64,000 nt of DNA from Leptothermofonsia sichuanensis E412 (GTDB taxonomy: Bacteria > Cyanobacteriota > Cyanobacteriia > Leptolyngbyales > Leptolyngbyaceae), in assembly GCF_019891175.1 (NCBI RefSeq), contig NZ_CP072600.1, positions 3,286,001-3,350,000 on the forward strand. The letters are read 5' to 3'. Positions 18,382 through 28,065 of this stretch are shown here, in pieces. The notes below the pieces were generated by a model that was not told the origin of the DNA, searched no databases, and saw nothing but the letters and a program-made list of their open reading frames with translations. Both the position numbers and the translations under genes were made by a program. The stretch's first letter is position 1; every line of letters begins with the position of its first letter.

Positions 18382-19428
18382 TCAGGCTTTGCCGCTTCCC
18401 ATTAAGTAAAGGAGTGCCATGCGGACGGCAACCCCGCTGGTCACCTGCTGAGAAATTAAACTGAACTGGGGATCATCCATCAGATCGGAACTAATTTCAA
18501 CACCGCGATTGACTGGACCTGGATGCAGCACTTTGACCGCGGGGTTGCAAAGCTTCAGGCGATCGCGGGTGATCCCAAACATCTGATGGTACTCGCGTAA
18601 GCTGGGTAACAAATGACTCGTCATTCGCTCCTTCTGCAATCGCAGGGTCATCACAAAATCTGCATCCCGGATAGCAGGTTCAAGGGACCAGTGGAGAAAC
18701 AGCCTGCGGGAGAAGGTAGTACCGGATGTCGGGTGACTCGCCGTACCCCAGACCCCAGACCCCGGATCCGGCTCTTTGATAAACGCCTCAAATAGCCGGG
18801 GCAGCAGTGTCGGAGGTCCTGCCAGGTGAACTTCTGCTCCGCTGGCGGTAAGACTCCAGATATTGGAACGGGCAACGCGGGAGTGGAGGATGTCCCCCAC
18901 GATCGCAATTTTCTTGTTCTGTAATAGAGACAGTCGCGGCTGGTCAGGGTCAAGGATGGTGCAAATGGTAAACAGATCCAGCAATGCCTGGGATGGATGC
19001 TCATGTTGACCGTCCCCCGCATTCAAGACACCCACTTTGACATTCAGCCGATCCATTTCGCGGGCGATCGCGTGGGGCACACCTGCTTCCTTATGCCGTA
19101 CCACCATCATGTCGGTGCCCATTGCCAGATAGGTTTTGGCCGTGTCCAGAATGGTTTCGCCCTTAGTCAGGGAAGAGGTGCCTGGGGCAAAGTTAAGAAT
19201 ATCTGCTGAAAGGCGCTTGGCTGCCAGTTCAAAGCTGCTACGGGTGCGCGTGGATGGTTCAAAAAAAAGATTGGTCACCACCTGTCCCTGTAGGGTAGGA
19301 ACCTTCTTCGTCCGACGGGACAATACTTCTCGAAAACTGTTGGCTGTTTGTAAGACAGTATCGTATTCCAGCGGTGTGAAGTCAGCCAGGGAAAGGACGT
19401 GGCGGCGTGTCCAGATGGGAGTAGCCAT
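18382..19428 (-). CDS. pyrB: aspartate carbamoyltransferase catalytic chain, with an insert
   Basis: Catalyses carbamoyl phosphate plus aspartate to carbamoyl-aspartate in pyrimidine synthesis. I use the ATG at 19428 (348 residues, beginning [17 protein letters not shown]) because family members start like this. An ATG at 19506 would add 26 unconserved residues. Motifs: [43 protein letters not shown] and [13 protein letters not shown]. Between [12 protein letters not shown] and [15 protein letters not shown] lie about 28 extra residues ([16 protein letters not shown] and following) encoded by repeat-like DNA at 18693-18775. All catalytic motifs remain intact, so the enzyme is probably active. 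Confidence 0.94.
   Translation of the reverse strand: MATPIWTRRHVLSLADFTPLEYDTVLQTANSFREVLSRRTKKVPTLQGQVVTNLFFEPSTRTRSSFELAAKRLSADILNFAPGTSSLTKGETILDTAKTYLAMGTDMMVVRHKEAGVPHAIAREMDRLNVKVGVLNAGDGQHEHPSQALLDLFTICTILDPDQPRLSLLQNKKIAIVGDILHSRVARSNIWSLTASGAEVHLAGPPTLLPRLFEAFIKEPDPGSGVWGTASHPTSGTTFSRRLFLHWSLEPAIRDADFVMTLRLQKERMTSHLLPSLREYHQMFGITRDRLKLCNPAVKVLHPGPVNRGVEISSDLMDDPQFSLISQQVTSGVAVRMALLYLMGSGKA
18693..18775. repeat. repeat-like insert inside pyrB
   Basis: The DNA includes GTACCCCAGACCCCAGACCC and GGTAGTACCGGATGTCGGGT. This is the same style of short-period CCC/GGG repeat as in the chlH inserts and at 26548-26580. It adds about 28 residues in frame to PyrB in a position where the family normally has a short loop. 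Confidence 0.55.
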
Positions 19429-19588
19429 ACCGAAAACCGAGGAAGGAACGCCTTCAGCGTACATGAATTGGTCCGCCAGGGCGGACAGATTTTCGGTGGG
19501 CTGCATAAGTTCAGGTAAAGGAAAGCGAAAGTATCCTTTCTTTTTCAGCCACTCTGATCCCCTTTCAGGACTGTTTGGAAGTTAGCCC

Positions 19589-20236
19589 TTACAACTGATG
19601 GGATACCGGCAGGCACCGTTGTGCCCGTCCATCTTTAGAGAACTTGACGGATATACCGGGGTCTTCCTGCCGCAGAATCTGGTTGTCTGTTCCCAGGATG
19701 CGGACTTCACAGACCCCGGTTGCCCCCAGTGCCATCAGAGCAAAAACCCCATTGCTGCTGCGATCGCGCAAAATTTGACCATCGTTGAAGGTGGCTTCGA
19801 CCGCAGCTACTTTAGGTTTTAAGACCTGTCCATACAAAATGGTGTAGCGATCGCCCTGTTGCTTTTCAGAGCGGCTGATGTTGTAGTCAATTAACGTTTC
19901 AGGTCTGGTTTGGAGGGCTTTGGGGCTATAACTATCACTACTGCTTACCTGCCAGCCAATGCCACTTCGTTTAACCACCTTGTGCCCGAAGATGCGCTTC
20001 ATCGCTGCCTTGCGATCGTCCCCAGGACAGAGTCCACTAAACAGAACAATCACCCCGTTGGACCAGCGCTGGGTACTCAGTACTTGAAAATCTTCAGCTC
20101 TGACCTTGCCATCCGTTGAGCAGAAAGCACTTTGCTGAATCAGATCTTTCGGCAGAGCCGTTGCCAGAATAGAGAGTGCACAGCTCGAAGTGGTTAAGCC
20201 GATGAGTCCAGTGATGCCAATCAGCAACCGTTTCAT
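19589..20236 (-). CDS. exported protein, unknown
   Basis: It has 215 residues and begins MKRLLIGITGLIGLTTSSCALS, either a signal peptide or a lipoprotein signal with Cys19. The mature part has four or more further cysteines and no motif I recognise. It lies upstream of pyrB on the same strand with a gap of about 160 bases. It is plausibly a secreted or periplasmic cyanobacterial protein of unknown role. Confidence 0.6.
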   Translation of the reverse strand: MKRLLIGITGLIGLTTSSCALSILATALPKDLIQQSAFCSTDGKVRAEDFQVLSTQRWSNGVIVLFSGLCPGDDRKAAMKRIFGHKVVKRSGIGWQVSSSDSYSPKALQTRPETLIDYNISRSEKQQGDRYTILYGQVLKPKVAAVEATFNDGQILRDRSSNGVFALMALGATGVCEVRILGTDNQILRQEDPGISVKFSKDGRAQRCLPVSHQL

Positions 20237-20508
20237 GGGTAATGGTTGAAAAAGTTAAGCCTATCTTTACAGTCTGCCCCAGACATGCGGGGATTTCGCG
20301 AATCTTACGACATAGTTTATAAAGCTTTAACTCCCTGAATGAGGGAATCCTGACAATCTCATCTCAGCATCTGGTCGGGATAATTTGTATCCTGTCATAC
20401 CATAATCCTGAAACTCCAGTCCCAGCAGGCTTCTATGAGTGATGCAACTGCCTTCAGAAGTGGTATAAATTCTTTACACCTATGAAAGGCATCGAGGAGT
20501 AAATAAAA

Positions 20509-21276
20509 ATGCCACTTTCAAAACGTTGTCTTGCAGAGTTTATAGGCACTTTCTGGCTTGTCTTTGGGGGCTGTGGCAGTGCTGTCATTGCAGCTTCTTT
20601 TCCCTACACAACCGATCCGGCCCAGGGGAGTAACTATTTTGGACTTGGTTTCCTGGGAGTATCCTTAGCCTTTGGCCTGACGGTGTTAACGATGGCCTAC
20701 GCGATCGGTCATATCTCCGGTTGCCACCTCAACCCGGCGGTTTCCTTTGGTTTATTTGCCGCCCGGCGGTTCCCTGGGTCTGAGCTTTTACCCTATATTG
20801 TTGTCCAGGTATTAGGGGCTATTGCTGCCGCTGGACTGCTGCTACTGATTGCGGGTGGTCGTGCAGGCGGTTATGTCCTCGAAGGGACAAACCCGCTGGC
20901 AACCAATGGATTTGGTCCCCATTCTCCAGGTGGTTATTCTCTCCTGGCTTGCTTTTTGGCTGAACTGCTACTGACCTTCTTTTTTCTGCTGATTATCCTG
21001 GGTGCAACCGATCGCCGTGCTCCCGAAGCTCTGGCTCCCGTTGCAATTGGTCTGGCACTGACTCTGATTCACCTGATCAGCATTCCCATCACCAACACGT
21101 CTGTCAACCCGGCTCGTAGCACTGGTCCTGCTTTGTTTGCGGGGCTTGAACTGATTGGTCAGCTCTGGTTGTTCTGGGTTGCGCCGATTCTGGGGGCAGT
21201 CCTGGCAGGGCTACTTTATTATTCTGTGTTTGAAACTCCAACCCGCCAGGAAGATCGGGAAGTTGCTCGCGTATAG
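20509..21276 (+). CDS. aqpZ: aquaporin Z-type water channel
   Basis: A six-helix major intrinsic protein of 255 residues that forms a water channel in the cytoplasmic membrane. Both NPA boxes are present: [14 protein letters not shown] (first half) and [16 protein letters not shown] (second half). The Arg after the second NPA, the following STGPA and the first-half His are typical of the water-selective AqpZ branch rather than glycerol facilitators. GAGGAG is found about 15 bases before the ATG. Confidence 0.95.
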   Translation: MPLSKRCLAEFIGTFWLVFGGCGSAVIAASFPYTTDPAQGSNYFGLGFLGVSLAFGLTVLTMAYAIGHISGCHLNPAVSFGLFAARRFPGSELLPYIVVQVLGAIAAAGLLLLIAGGRAGGYVLEGTNPLATNGFGPHSPGGYSLLACFLAELLLTFFFLLIILGATDRRAPEALAPVAIGLALTLIHLISIPITNTSVNPARSTGPALFAGLELIGQLWLFWVAPILGAVLAGLLYYSVFETPTRQEDREVARV

Positions 21277-21348
21277 GTTTTTAGCAAACCGGTTTTTAGT
21301 TAGACAGCCCTGTCGCTTAGGATCGAGGATTTAATAACCTGTGGAAAT

Positions 21349-21408
21349 AACCACAAAGGCACAAAGAACACAAAGCAAGTTCTTTGTGCTTTTTGTGTCT
21401 TTGTGGTT
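21349..21408. repeat. ACCACAAAGGCACAAAG hairpin repeat (full copy)
   Basis: The arms AACCACAAAGGCACAAAG and the inverse CTTTTTGTGTCTTTGTGGTT pair around a short centre. Another full copy is at 41560-41617. Half copies are at 26444-26470, 27976-28001, 49562-49582 and 53179-53202. They sit downstream of or between genes. Confidence 0.8.
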
Positions 21409-21593
21409 CTGTTTAGTACGGCATCTTAATTAATCCACACTCCTTAAAGTTAGCGGCAGAGCTATTTAATCAGCCATCATGGGGCAGGTTTTATCGCCAG
21501 AGCGATGTACGTGATCAGGGTATGCTCATAGCCTCATTACCAGACCCCTGCCTGGCAACGAGCCTAAATGGGGCGCTAAGCACATACACAGCC

Positions 21594-21701
21594 ATATAGC
21601 AGTCGCCATCCAGGTCAGGACAAAGAGAAGGCTCAAAACCTGTGATGCCGTCATCCTTTCTTCTCTATACCCTGTTCCCTGTTCCCTGTCTCCTGCTATA
21701 A
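21594..21701. repeat. ATAGCAGTC-headed dispersed repeat, copy 1
   Basis: It begins ATATAGCAGTCGCCATCCAG, contains GTCATC, and ends with the GTTCCCTGTTCCCTG run and CTCCTGCTATAA. The second copy is at 39374-39480. Shorter GTTCCCTG runs also occur near 28955. Confidence 0.75.
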
Positions 21702-21721
21702 ACCTATCCCATGCTATAAAC

Positions 21722-22285
21722 TCAAACGGGCTGATATTGAGCGTTCAGGAACCGATTGGCAAATTTCATCAGGTCGCCCAGATCAGTGTCTCCGTCGCGA
21801 TCGCTATCCAGAAAGGTCCTCAGCAGTGAGTTACTGCCCTGCCCGGAGGTACTGGTGCCCATATTCAGGAACTTGAGCACAATTGGAACCAATGTGGGTA
21901 AAAGTCCCTGAATCATCCCAGCATCCAGACCTGTCTTTTGAGCAATGCCCTGGATGATTTGTTGTTGCAGAGGGGGAGGAATCAGGGAGTCCAGGGCGGA
22001 TGTTCCCAAATTACTGCCAGCCAATTGACCCACCAGGCCGCCCAGATTTCCACCGCCCAATTGACCCAGCAGGCCTTCCAGTGCCGGATTTCCTCCGGTC
22101 TGTTGCTGCAACACCGGGCGCAGAAAACCACCCAAAGCTGACAGCACCGACTGCGCTGTGGATACATCAATCCCGTTTTGATCTGCCAGTTGTTGAACAG
22201 AACTGGTTAGAGAACTGAGCTGGTCAATGCTGGCTTGCTGATTGGGGTTATTAATCGCACTCAGCATTTCAAAGAAAAGTCCCAT
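21722..22285 (-). CDS. DUF937 (YidB-like) protein with EF-hand-like tail
   Basis: It starts at ATG 22285 (MGLFFEMLSAINNPN) and has 187 residues; longer frames overlap the upstream gene. The middle is a Gln/Gly/Leu-rich helical region, and the last 30 residues include DSDRDGDTDLGDLMKF, which fits an EF-hand/dockerin-like calcium loop. DUF937 proteins are common in cyanobacteria and of unknown function. It is placed 13 bases after the PstS/DUF4912 fusion on the same strand, so probably one operon. Confidence 0.75.
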   Translation of the reverse strand: MGLFFEMLSAINNPNQQASIDQLSSLTSSVQQLADQNGIDVSTAQSVLSALGGFLRPVLQQQTGGNPALEGLLGQLGGGNLGGLVGQLAGSNLGTSALDSLIPPPLQQQIIQGIAQKTGLDAGMIQGLLPTLVPIVLKFLNMGTSTSGQGSNSLLRTFLDSDRDGDTDLGDLMKFANRFLNAQYQPV

Positions 22286-22298
22286 GATTCTGATCCCC

Positions 22299-24230
22299 TT
22301 AAATGGATGAATGGTTTTTTTCAGATTCAACACGAACAGCCTGTGATTGGGCCAGTGGTAACCAGCGACCATCATCTGTGGTGTAGCCAATCTCAACCTG
22401 ACAGTCTCGATCGCTGACTCGGACGGGTAGATGACGATCCTGTTCGGTTTCACTACAGGCAAATTCATACATGGCATGGGGTTCCTGGGTGTCCCCTGCC
22501 ATCTCTGTGACATCGTAGAGGCGTAAGGCCAGGTGTTGCCCTCCCTGTTGCCGCAGGGCGGCTTTGTGCTCATCCGGGACTTCCCAGTAAGCGTAGACAT
22601 CCGCCGGGTTGCGCGGGGTCAGAATAATGCGACTGCTGTGCTCAGTTTCGTGGGCTGGCGTGGGAATGGGTTCGCGATCGCCTGCCAGGATTGAACGATC
22701 GGCGATTGCCGCCCCAGCCGCTGCAACTGCCCCAGCCGCCGCGATATGGGCAGTGCCAGTTTGGATTGGCGTAGCAGGTGCGGGAGCGTTGACACCATCG
22801 GTCAGGTTGGCAGGGGTGCCGACTGGACTACATTGGGGCACCCGAACGTGTTCGGATCTTGCCAGGGTCACCCATTCATCCTTCGCGTTCAGGTAGCCCA
22901 GTTCTACCAGATAGTCCCGATTATCTACCGGAACCGGCAAATGCAGATCACACTGTTTCTGGTAGTCGCACTCAAACTGTTGCATGGTGTGAGGCGGTTG
23001 ACTGTCCAGGTTGATGTCAGTGACATCGTAAAGGCGCAGAGCCTGCTTCTTGCCCTGTGCCTGATAGAGTTTCTTATCATCCTCTGACAGTTCCCAGTAG
23101 ACATAGACATCGCGGCAATTGCGGGGAGTCAAAATGATCCGACTGGGATGCCTGGCAGATGCCAGGGGAGCACTGCGCCCCCGTAACCACCAGAGCAACA
23201 GAGGCAGTCCCAGCAGGGGCAACAGTAACCACCAGAGGGAACCTGCCGGGGGTTGCCCTTCCTGGGCTGGTGTCTGAGTATCCTTCCCGGTTTCAGTCGT
23301 AACAACATCAGGCTGTTGAGCTTCAGGGGCTTTCATGGCTTCGCTCCTGGCAGCCTCAACCACCGTCTGACTTTCAGGTGCCAGGGCATAGCCTAAAAAT
23401 GCCTGTACCTCAGGGCTGGCGGCTGGTCCGCGGTAAACGTAAGCCAGCGGCTGGGAAAAGGGGTATCGGGGATCGGTTGGAAGGGTTTTGTGTAGCTGAA
23501 GAATGCGAATATTCGGATTGTCCAGAACCTGGTCGGCGATCGCATAGCTCACACCGTCAGTGCCCAGATTTTGAACGACAGCCGTTGTCTCGTCTTCTTT
23601 CAGCTTAAGGGCATTCGCCCCTGGTTCAAACTTGCCTTTCTGAAAAACCGGGTAATTCAGGAACGCCTGCCGGGTGTCGCTTGTTTCCGGGCGATCAACC
23701 AGGCGCACCGGGCCTTTTGCCCCTCCGACCTGGGACCAGTCCGTGATTTCACCGCGAAAGATTTTGGCAAACTGGTCAATTGTTAAGCTGCCTTTAAACG
23801 GGTTGTCAGGTGCCACAATAACGGCAATCTTGTGGCGAGCAACGGGAACGGCAACCAATCCCTCAGCCTTTTCAGCCGCCGTCAGGGGACGCCCGATGGC
23901 GACCAGATCCACCTTGCCCTGGCGCAGGTCTTCCAGTGCTGCATCCGTTGATTTACGGGTAATGGCAACGTTTGTCCCGGCAAACTGTTGTTCAAAGCGT
24001 TGTTTCAAAGTCTGATTAATGGTGTCCATCTGGCTTGAACCATTAATCGTAATTCTGGTTCCTCTGGCAACTGTTTGCGGGAGGGAAAAGGGTGGGGGTG
24101 AAGCAGTTTGCGCAGCCACGGATGGAAGCAGAGCTGTTTTTAATGCATCAAATTGAAGTCTGGAAGTGACTGCCAGAGCCAGTAAAGCCAGTAAAGGAAT
24201 GACAGCCTTTTTCTGTTGCAAAATCACCAT
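22299..24230 (-). CDS. PstS-like binding domain fused to two DUF4912 domains
   Basis: It has 643 residues. An N-terminal signal segment (about residues 8-42) leads to a phosphate-type periplasmic binding domain (about 55-305; INGSSQMDTINQTLKQRFEQ, DLVAIGRPLTAAEK, VIVAPDNPFKGSLTIDQFAKIFRGEITDW). A membrane helix follows (LWWLLLPLLGLPLLLWWL, about 330-347). Then come two DUF4912 repeats, each beginning SRIILTPRN..DVYVYWE or ..DVYAYWE, joined by an Ala-rich linker. The order predicts an outside binding domain and cytoplasmic DUF4912 domains. A phosphate-sensing or surface scaffold role is inferred, not shown. The strongest partner is the DUF937 gene 13 bases downstream. Confidence 0.85.
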   Translation of the reverse strand: MVILQQKKAVIPLLALLALAVTSRLQFDALKTALLPSVAAQTASPPPFSLPQTVARGTRITINGSSQMDTINQTLKQRFEQQFAGTNVAITRKSTDAALEDLRQGKVDLVAIGRPLTAAEKAEGLVAVPVARHKIAVIVAPDNPFKGSLTIDQFAKIFRGEITDWSQVGGAKGPVRLVDRPETSDTRQAFLNYPVFQKGKFEPGANALKLKEDETTAVVQNLGTDGVSYAIADQVLDNPNIRILQLHKTLPTDPRYPFSQPLAYVYRGPAASPEVQAFLGYALAPESQTVVEAARSEAMKAPEAQQPDVVTTETGKDTQTPAQEGQPPAGSLWWLLLPLLGLPLLLWWLRGRSAPLASARHPSRIILTPRNCRDVYVYWELSEDDKKLYQAQGKKQALRLYDVTDINLDSQPPHTMQQFECDYQKQCDLHLPVPVDNRDYLVELGYLNAKDEWVTLARSEHVRVPQCSPVGTPANLTDGVNAPAPATPIQTGTAHIAAAGAVAAAGAAIADRSILAGDREPIPTPAHETEHSSRIILTPRNPADVYAYWEVPDEHKAALRQQGGQHLALRLYDVTEMAGDTQEPHAMYEFACSETEQDRHLPVRVSDRDCQVEIGYTTDDGRWLPLAQSQAVRVESEKNHSSI

Positions 24231-24813
24231 AACAGTTATGTCCGTGATTGGTTAAAGACCAGTTGAACAGCGGTTTTTAAGCAATGGCGCGATCGCTGAA
24301 ATCGAATCCTGTAGCAGGTATCAGGTGTCAGGAAAAGGAGTACAGAATAAGCGTTTTCAGGTTCTTTTTACGTTCTAATGTGTCCTCACCCTGATGGCTA
24401 AGGCATAAATTCTGTGTGCTCTCCTGACTTTTATGCCTTTACAGGATAAAACAAAAGATTACAGCAAAGAATAATAAAACTATTAAATACTGACCCGATT
24501 TACAATTGCATGGCACTGACAGAAGGCTAAAAGTCTAACCTGCCCATAGCAGTCCTAAATCAGTTGTGAGAGTAAGAGGCTTTGTGAGAAAGGATTCCTG
24601 GGGAATCCTTTCTCACAATCCAGATAGGATCGCTATATATTCTCAAAATTTATCTTCTTCAAGCGTGATTAAAGAGGGTTAGCTCAAATCTTGCAGCAGT
24701 GTCAGAAACCGGGTTTCTTGCCATTCACTTAACCTAAAAGCCTTGATTCTTCGTTCAGAAACCCAGTTTCTCAAGGCTTGTTGAGAATGGTGCCAGATCT
24801 CAGTTAATCTGCT
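24231..24813. other. 583-base spacer with hairpin repeats
   Basis: It lies between the GTPase gene (ends at 24814, minus strand) and the start of the PstS/DUF4912 gene. It contains the element at 24546-24636 and a pair of inverted words at about 24702-24775 (GAAACCGGGTTTCTTG and CAGAAACCCAGTTTCTCAAG), which resembles the 105-bp element but is more diverged. The PstS/DUF4912 promoter should lie in about 24240-24500. Confidence 0.5.
24546..24636. repeat. ATAGCAGTCCT-ended inverted-repeat element, copy 1
   Basis: The outer ends ATAGCAGTCCT and AGGATCGCTAT are inverted. The core is a perfect 17-bp hairpin at 24582-24618 (TTGTGAGAAAGGATTCC, loop TGG, and its complement). The second copy, inverted relative to this one, is at 47339-47418. 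Confidence 0.8.
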
Positions 24814-26298
24814 TCATTTCAGGGAATGGCGACTCAAATCCACCTTTGCCCGCAGTTCATCCTTAATACGATTCAGGATCGAGGCTTCATCCAGCGATGC
24901 CAGAATGCGAGTGACTACAGCTTTGGGTCCCTCCGGTCCCCAGGAGGCTCCATTGGCCAGGTATGCTTTAGTCACCTGTCCAATCCCATAGGAAGAAACC
25001 CCTGCCACCCCTGCCTGAGTTACGGCAACCGAGGCATAGGCAGCCAGGGAAACCCCTCCAGTAGCGGGGGCAGATAGCCCTAACAGCGTTTTCAGGGAAC
25101 TTAAGCCCAGGTTTGCCACCAGTTCGCTGGCAGTGATGCCACCCATTGAGAGGGCAATCTTTTGCAGCAGGCTGACGGCGGCCTGCTGGTTCATGGGAAT
25201 TCCATACAGTTTTGACAGAGACAGAATCATAACGATATCAATCACCGCGCTACTGAGGATATCAACCACTGTGACGGGATTGAGGGCGATCGCCACTGCC
25301 TTCGTCATCACCCCATTCCAGATGATGCGATTGGCACTCTGGTCGCGGATTTCCATTTTACGCTCGACCAGTCGTTCATTTGCCTCATCGGCATACAGCA
25401 TGGAGTTGAGTGCCACCAGGGACTTTCCTTCCCGATGGAGAATCTCCAGAATCTTCAACTTCAGGTCTGCGATCTGGGGTTTGCCAACGCTCAATTGAGC
25501 CGCCAGGGTGCCATCAGCGCGGCGCACGGCTCTTGCCACCAGGGGAGAAGCCGCCGCCATCACAATTTCGTCAGGCGACAGCAGTTCCCGCACCCGCTGG
25601 TCCCGAATCTTTTCGTAAATGGCAAGGCGATCGGCATCAGGATACTGGTCAATTTTGTTAAACACCAGCAGGATGGGCTTGCTCGCTTCCCGCAGTTCAG
25701 ACAATGCCTGGTATTCCACCTTAGTCATGTCACCCGCGACCAGGAACAGGATCAGGTCTGCCTGTTTAGCAATCTGGCGTGCCAGGGCTTCCCGCGCCTC
25801 GCCATTAATTTCGTCAATACCGGGGGTGTCGATCAGTTCAATACAGGAATTACCAATGCTGGGCAGAGCCACTCGCAGTAGGGGATGTTCAACACCTGCT
25901 ATGGTTTCCTGGGTGATACGCCAGTTCGCACTTTGACAGACGCGGGTAACACCATGAATCGGGCCTGTCTCAAATACCTGATCACCCAGGAGCGCATTCA
26001 GCAGAGATGACTTACCGCGCCCCACCATGCCAAATACCGCAATGTGAACCACCTGGCGATCGAGCTTGTCCAGCATGGACTCCAGCCCACCAATTTCTGG
26101 CTCCAATCCCCGCCGCTCCTGAGGGGACAGATCTAAATTTTCTACCAGATCTCGCAGGGCACTCTGTGCCTGACGGTAATTCAGTTCCGCCTGGATATTT
26201 TCAAACCCGGAAATCGCCTCATCCAACTCCTGATCCAGTTCACCATCTAATTCACCGGAGCGGGATACATTTTCCAGATTGAAGGGCAGTTCAGACAT
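24814..26298 (-). CDS. dynamin/Era-like GTPase with C-terminal hydrophobic domain
   Basis: It starts at ATG 26298 (MSELPFNLENV) and has 494 residues; longer frames add an unlikely N-terminus. GTPase motifs: G1 GMVGRGKSS (residues 90-98), G3 DTPGIDE and G4 NKIDQ. The N-terminal 80 residues are helical and acidic. The C-terminal half has two or three hydrophobic stretches (AVAIALNPVTVVDILSSAVIDIVMIL; SLAAYASVAVTQAGVAGVSSYGIG), as in the DUF697 group of membrane-associated GTPases. Cyanobacterial homologues are annotated as GTP-binding proteins of unknown function. The gene stands alone. Confidence 0.85.
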   Translation of the reverse strand: MSELPFNLENVSRSGELDGELDQELDEAISGFENIQAELNYRQAQSALRDLVENLDLSPQERRGLEPEIGGLESMLDKLDRQVVHIAVFGMVGRGKSSLLNALLGDQVFETGPIHGVTRVCQSANWRITQETIAGVEHPLLRVALPSIGNSCIELIDTPGIDEINGEAREALARQIAKQADLILFLVAGDMTKVEYQALSELREASKPILLVFNKIDQYPDADRLAIYEKIRDQRVRELLSPDEIVMAAASPLVARAVRRADGTLAAQLSVGKPQIADLKLKILEILHREGKSLVALNSMLYADEANERLVERKMEIRDQSANRIIWNGVMTKAVAIALNPVTVVDILSSAVIDIVMILSLSKLYGIPMNQQAAVSLLQKIALSMGGITASELVANLGLSSLKTLLGLSAPATGGVSLAAYASVAVTQAGVAGVSSYGIGQVTKAYLANGASWGPEGPKAVVTRILASLDEASILNRIKDELRAKVDLSRHSLK

Positions 26299-26693
26299 GG
26301 ATTGGAATCGAAGATAGACAAACAGCAGGATTTCCTCCCCCGATCCTAGACGATTCTTCTGATCCTTTGCGTGAACAGCCCGATTGGAGGCTGGCAGACG
26401 TTTTGAATGCATACCACAGCATCCCAGGGGAAGCCCAGGAATGACTCTGTGTTCTCTGTGCCTCTGTGGTAGAGTTCCAGGTTATCCGGTTTATTTAATC
26501 TACGAGAACTGTCCCCAGGTTACAGCGGTTATTCATTGATTTCGCTACACCCGGTACCCGATACCCGGTACCCAACGCCCAGGAAATGTGGCTTACTCAT
26601 CTGAAAATCCCTGTAACAGGCACCCCTGAATGTAAACCACTCCATTGATCAGTTAACTTTAGAGACGTGAGATCATTCAGGACCCCTGCTCCC
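26299..26693. other. 395-base divergent spacer (GTPase / GST-like genes)
   Basis: It contains a half copy of the CACAGAGG repeat at 26444-26470 and a GGTACCCGATACCCGGTACC run at 26548-26580. That run is the intergenic version of the repeat found in frame in chlH. The promoters for both divergent genes must lie here, but I cannot place them. Confidence 0.45.
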
Positions 26694-27905
26694 ATGACTG
26701 TTGCTCCCTTAAGCTGGACAGAACTCGAAGCGCTTACAGATTTTCAGATTGATCCGGTGAATGGACCGACCAATGCTCAGGCTCGGCTACGTTTATTTGG
26801 CCAGCCTGAGTCGGACGTGCGGGTCACGTTGTATCGTGACAACCACGCCTGGTGCCCTTACTGTCAGAAGGTCTGGCTCTGGCTTGAGGAAAAACAAATT
26901 CCCTACCGCATCGAGAAGGTAACGATGTTTTGTTATGGGGAGAAGGAAAGCTGGTACAAACGCAAGGTGCCATCAGGGATGCTACCGGCGATCGAACTGG
27001 ATGGACGGCTGATTACTGAAAGTGATGATATTTTGATTGCCCTGGAACAGGTTTTTGGTCCGTTGACCCAGGGAATGGAAGATCCGCTGGTCATTCCCCT
27101 GCGACGTCTGGAGCGGCTCCTGTTTAGGGCCTGGTGTAGCTGGCTTTGCTATCCGCCAATGTTACCCGGGCAAGAGCATCGCAACCGGGATCAATTTATC
27201 AACGTTGTAAACCAGGTCGAGTCCGCCCTGGCAAGTACCCCTGGTCCCTACTTCCTGGAGGAATTCGGTACTGTCGATGTCATCTTTACACCCTATGTGG
27301 AGCGCATGAATGCCAGTCTGTATTATTACAAAGGGTACTCCTTGCGGGAGGATAACCCCCGGTTAGCAGCCTGGTTTGAGGCCATGGAAAGCCGCCCGAC
27401 CTATCGCGGTACCCAGAGTGATTTTCATACCCATGTACATGATCTGCCACCACAGATGGGGGGCTGTTGGGAAAATGATGAGCCGCAAATGCGTTTGAAT
27501 AAGCATCGAGTGGATAATGGACCCTGGTTTGGTTTACCTGATGTCACTTACCCGGAGCCAGAAAACGCTCGTCAGGAAACCCTCTATCGGGTGATGCGGC
27601 ACCGTGCCAACATTATTCGGGTCAATCCTGGGGATGACCAGTTGGTTGATCAGGCGTTGCGGTGTGCCCTCACCTTGATGATGACGGGTGAGGTGTGTAC
27701 ACCCCCAACTGGCTCGGATCCGGCTCTGCGGTATCTGCGCGATCGCATCAGTGTCCCCCGTGACATGTCGATCTATGCGGCTAAACATCTGAGAGAAGCG
27801 TTGGAGAAAACCGCAGCTCTAGTGGGTGAAGGACAGGGTGCTCCGATTCCAATCAGGCATCGCCGGGATCAAGACCCGGCTAATTTTGCTAGCATACCTT
27901 CTTAA
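26694..27905 (+). CDS. glutathione S-transferase family protein
   Basis: It starts at ATG 26694 ([17 protein letters not shown]), 403 residues; an upstream GTG would add 9. The thioredoxin-like N-domain carries WCPYCQK at about residues 54-60, a glutaredoxin-type CPYC redox motif, followed by [24 protein letters not shown], the usual cis-Pro and Ser-containing glutathione-binding region. The helical C-domain is larger than in standard GSTs. An additional 130 residues follow (from about residue 270) that I do not recognise. A plant/cyanobacterial GST-like or glutaredoxin-linked reductase role is likely; the substrate is unknown. Confidence 0.85.
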   Translation: MTVAPLSWTELEALTDFQIDPVNGPTNAQARLRLFGQPESDVRVTLYRDNHAWCPYCQKVWLWLEEKQIPYRIEKVTMFCYGEKESWYKRKVPSGMLPAIELDGRLITESDDILIALEQVFGPLTQGMEDPLVIPLRRLERLLFRAWCSWLCYPPMLPGQEHRNRDQFINVVNQVESALASTPGPYFLEEFGTVDVIFTPYVERMNASLYYYKGYSLREDNPRLAAWFEAMESRPTYRGTQSDFHTHVHDLPPQMGGCWENDEPQMRLNKHRVDNGPWFGLPDVTYPEPENARQETLYRVMRHRANIIRVNPGDDQLVDQALRCALTLMMTGEVCTPPTGSDPALRYLRDRISVPRDMSIYAAKHLREALEKTAALVGEGQGAPIPIRHRRDQDPANFASIPS

Positions 27906-27975
27906 ACCACGTTGAGGCTCGTCCAACTCAACGCTTCAGGATCGTGGATGAAATAAACCGAAAACCTTAGAACTT

Positions 27976-28001
27976 ACCACAGAGGCAGAAAGGACACAGA
28001 G
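27976..28001. repeat. half copy of the CACAGAGG repeat
   Basis: ACCACAGAGGCAGAAAGGACACAGAG lies downstream of the GST-like gene. The flank continues like the spacer at 53179-53235 (GTGCCTGC versus TCCTGTGT, then a GGTATTCCGGGC-like word), so these two half copies share more than the core. Confidence 0.6.
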
Positions 28002-28065
28002 CCAATTCCGGGTGCCTGCTGGATACCTGGGCTAAAGTTTCACGGGTTATAAAATCCTCCTTCCA

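Larger units (their letters stand above)
21277..21721. other. 445-base spacer between aqpZ and the DUF937 gene with two repeat elements
   Basis: The two flanking genes converge here. The spacer holds a CACAAAGG hairpin repeat at 21349-21408 and an ATAGCAGTC-headed repeat at 21594-21701. The rest (about 21420-21590) shows nothing I can name. Confidence 0.5.

Noticed and set aside
22286-22600. Extension of the DUF937 gene upstream to 22600
   Set aside because: It overlaps the PstS/DUF4912 gene. The start MGLFFEMLSAINNP at 22285 fits the family.
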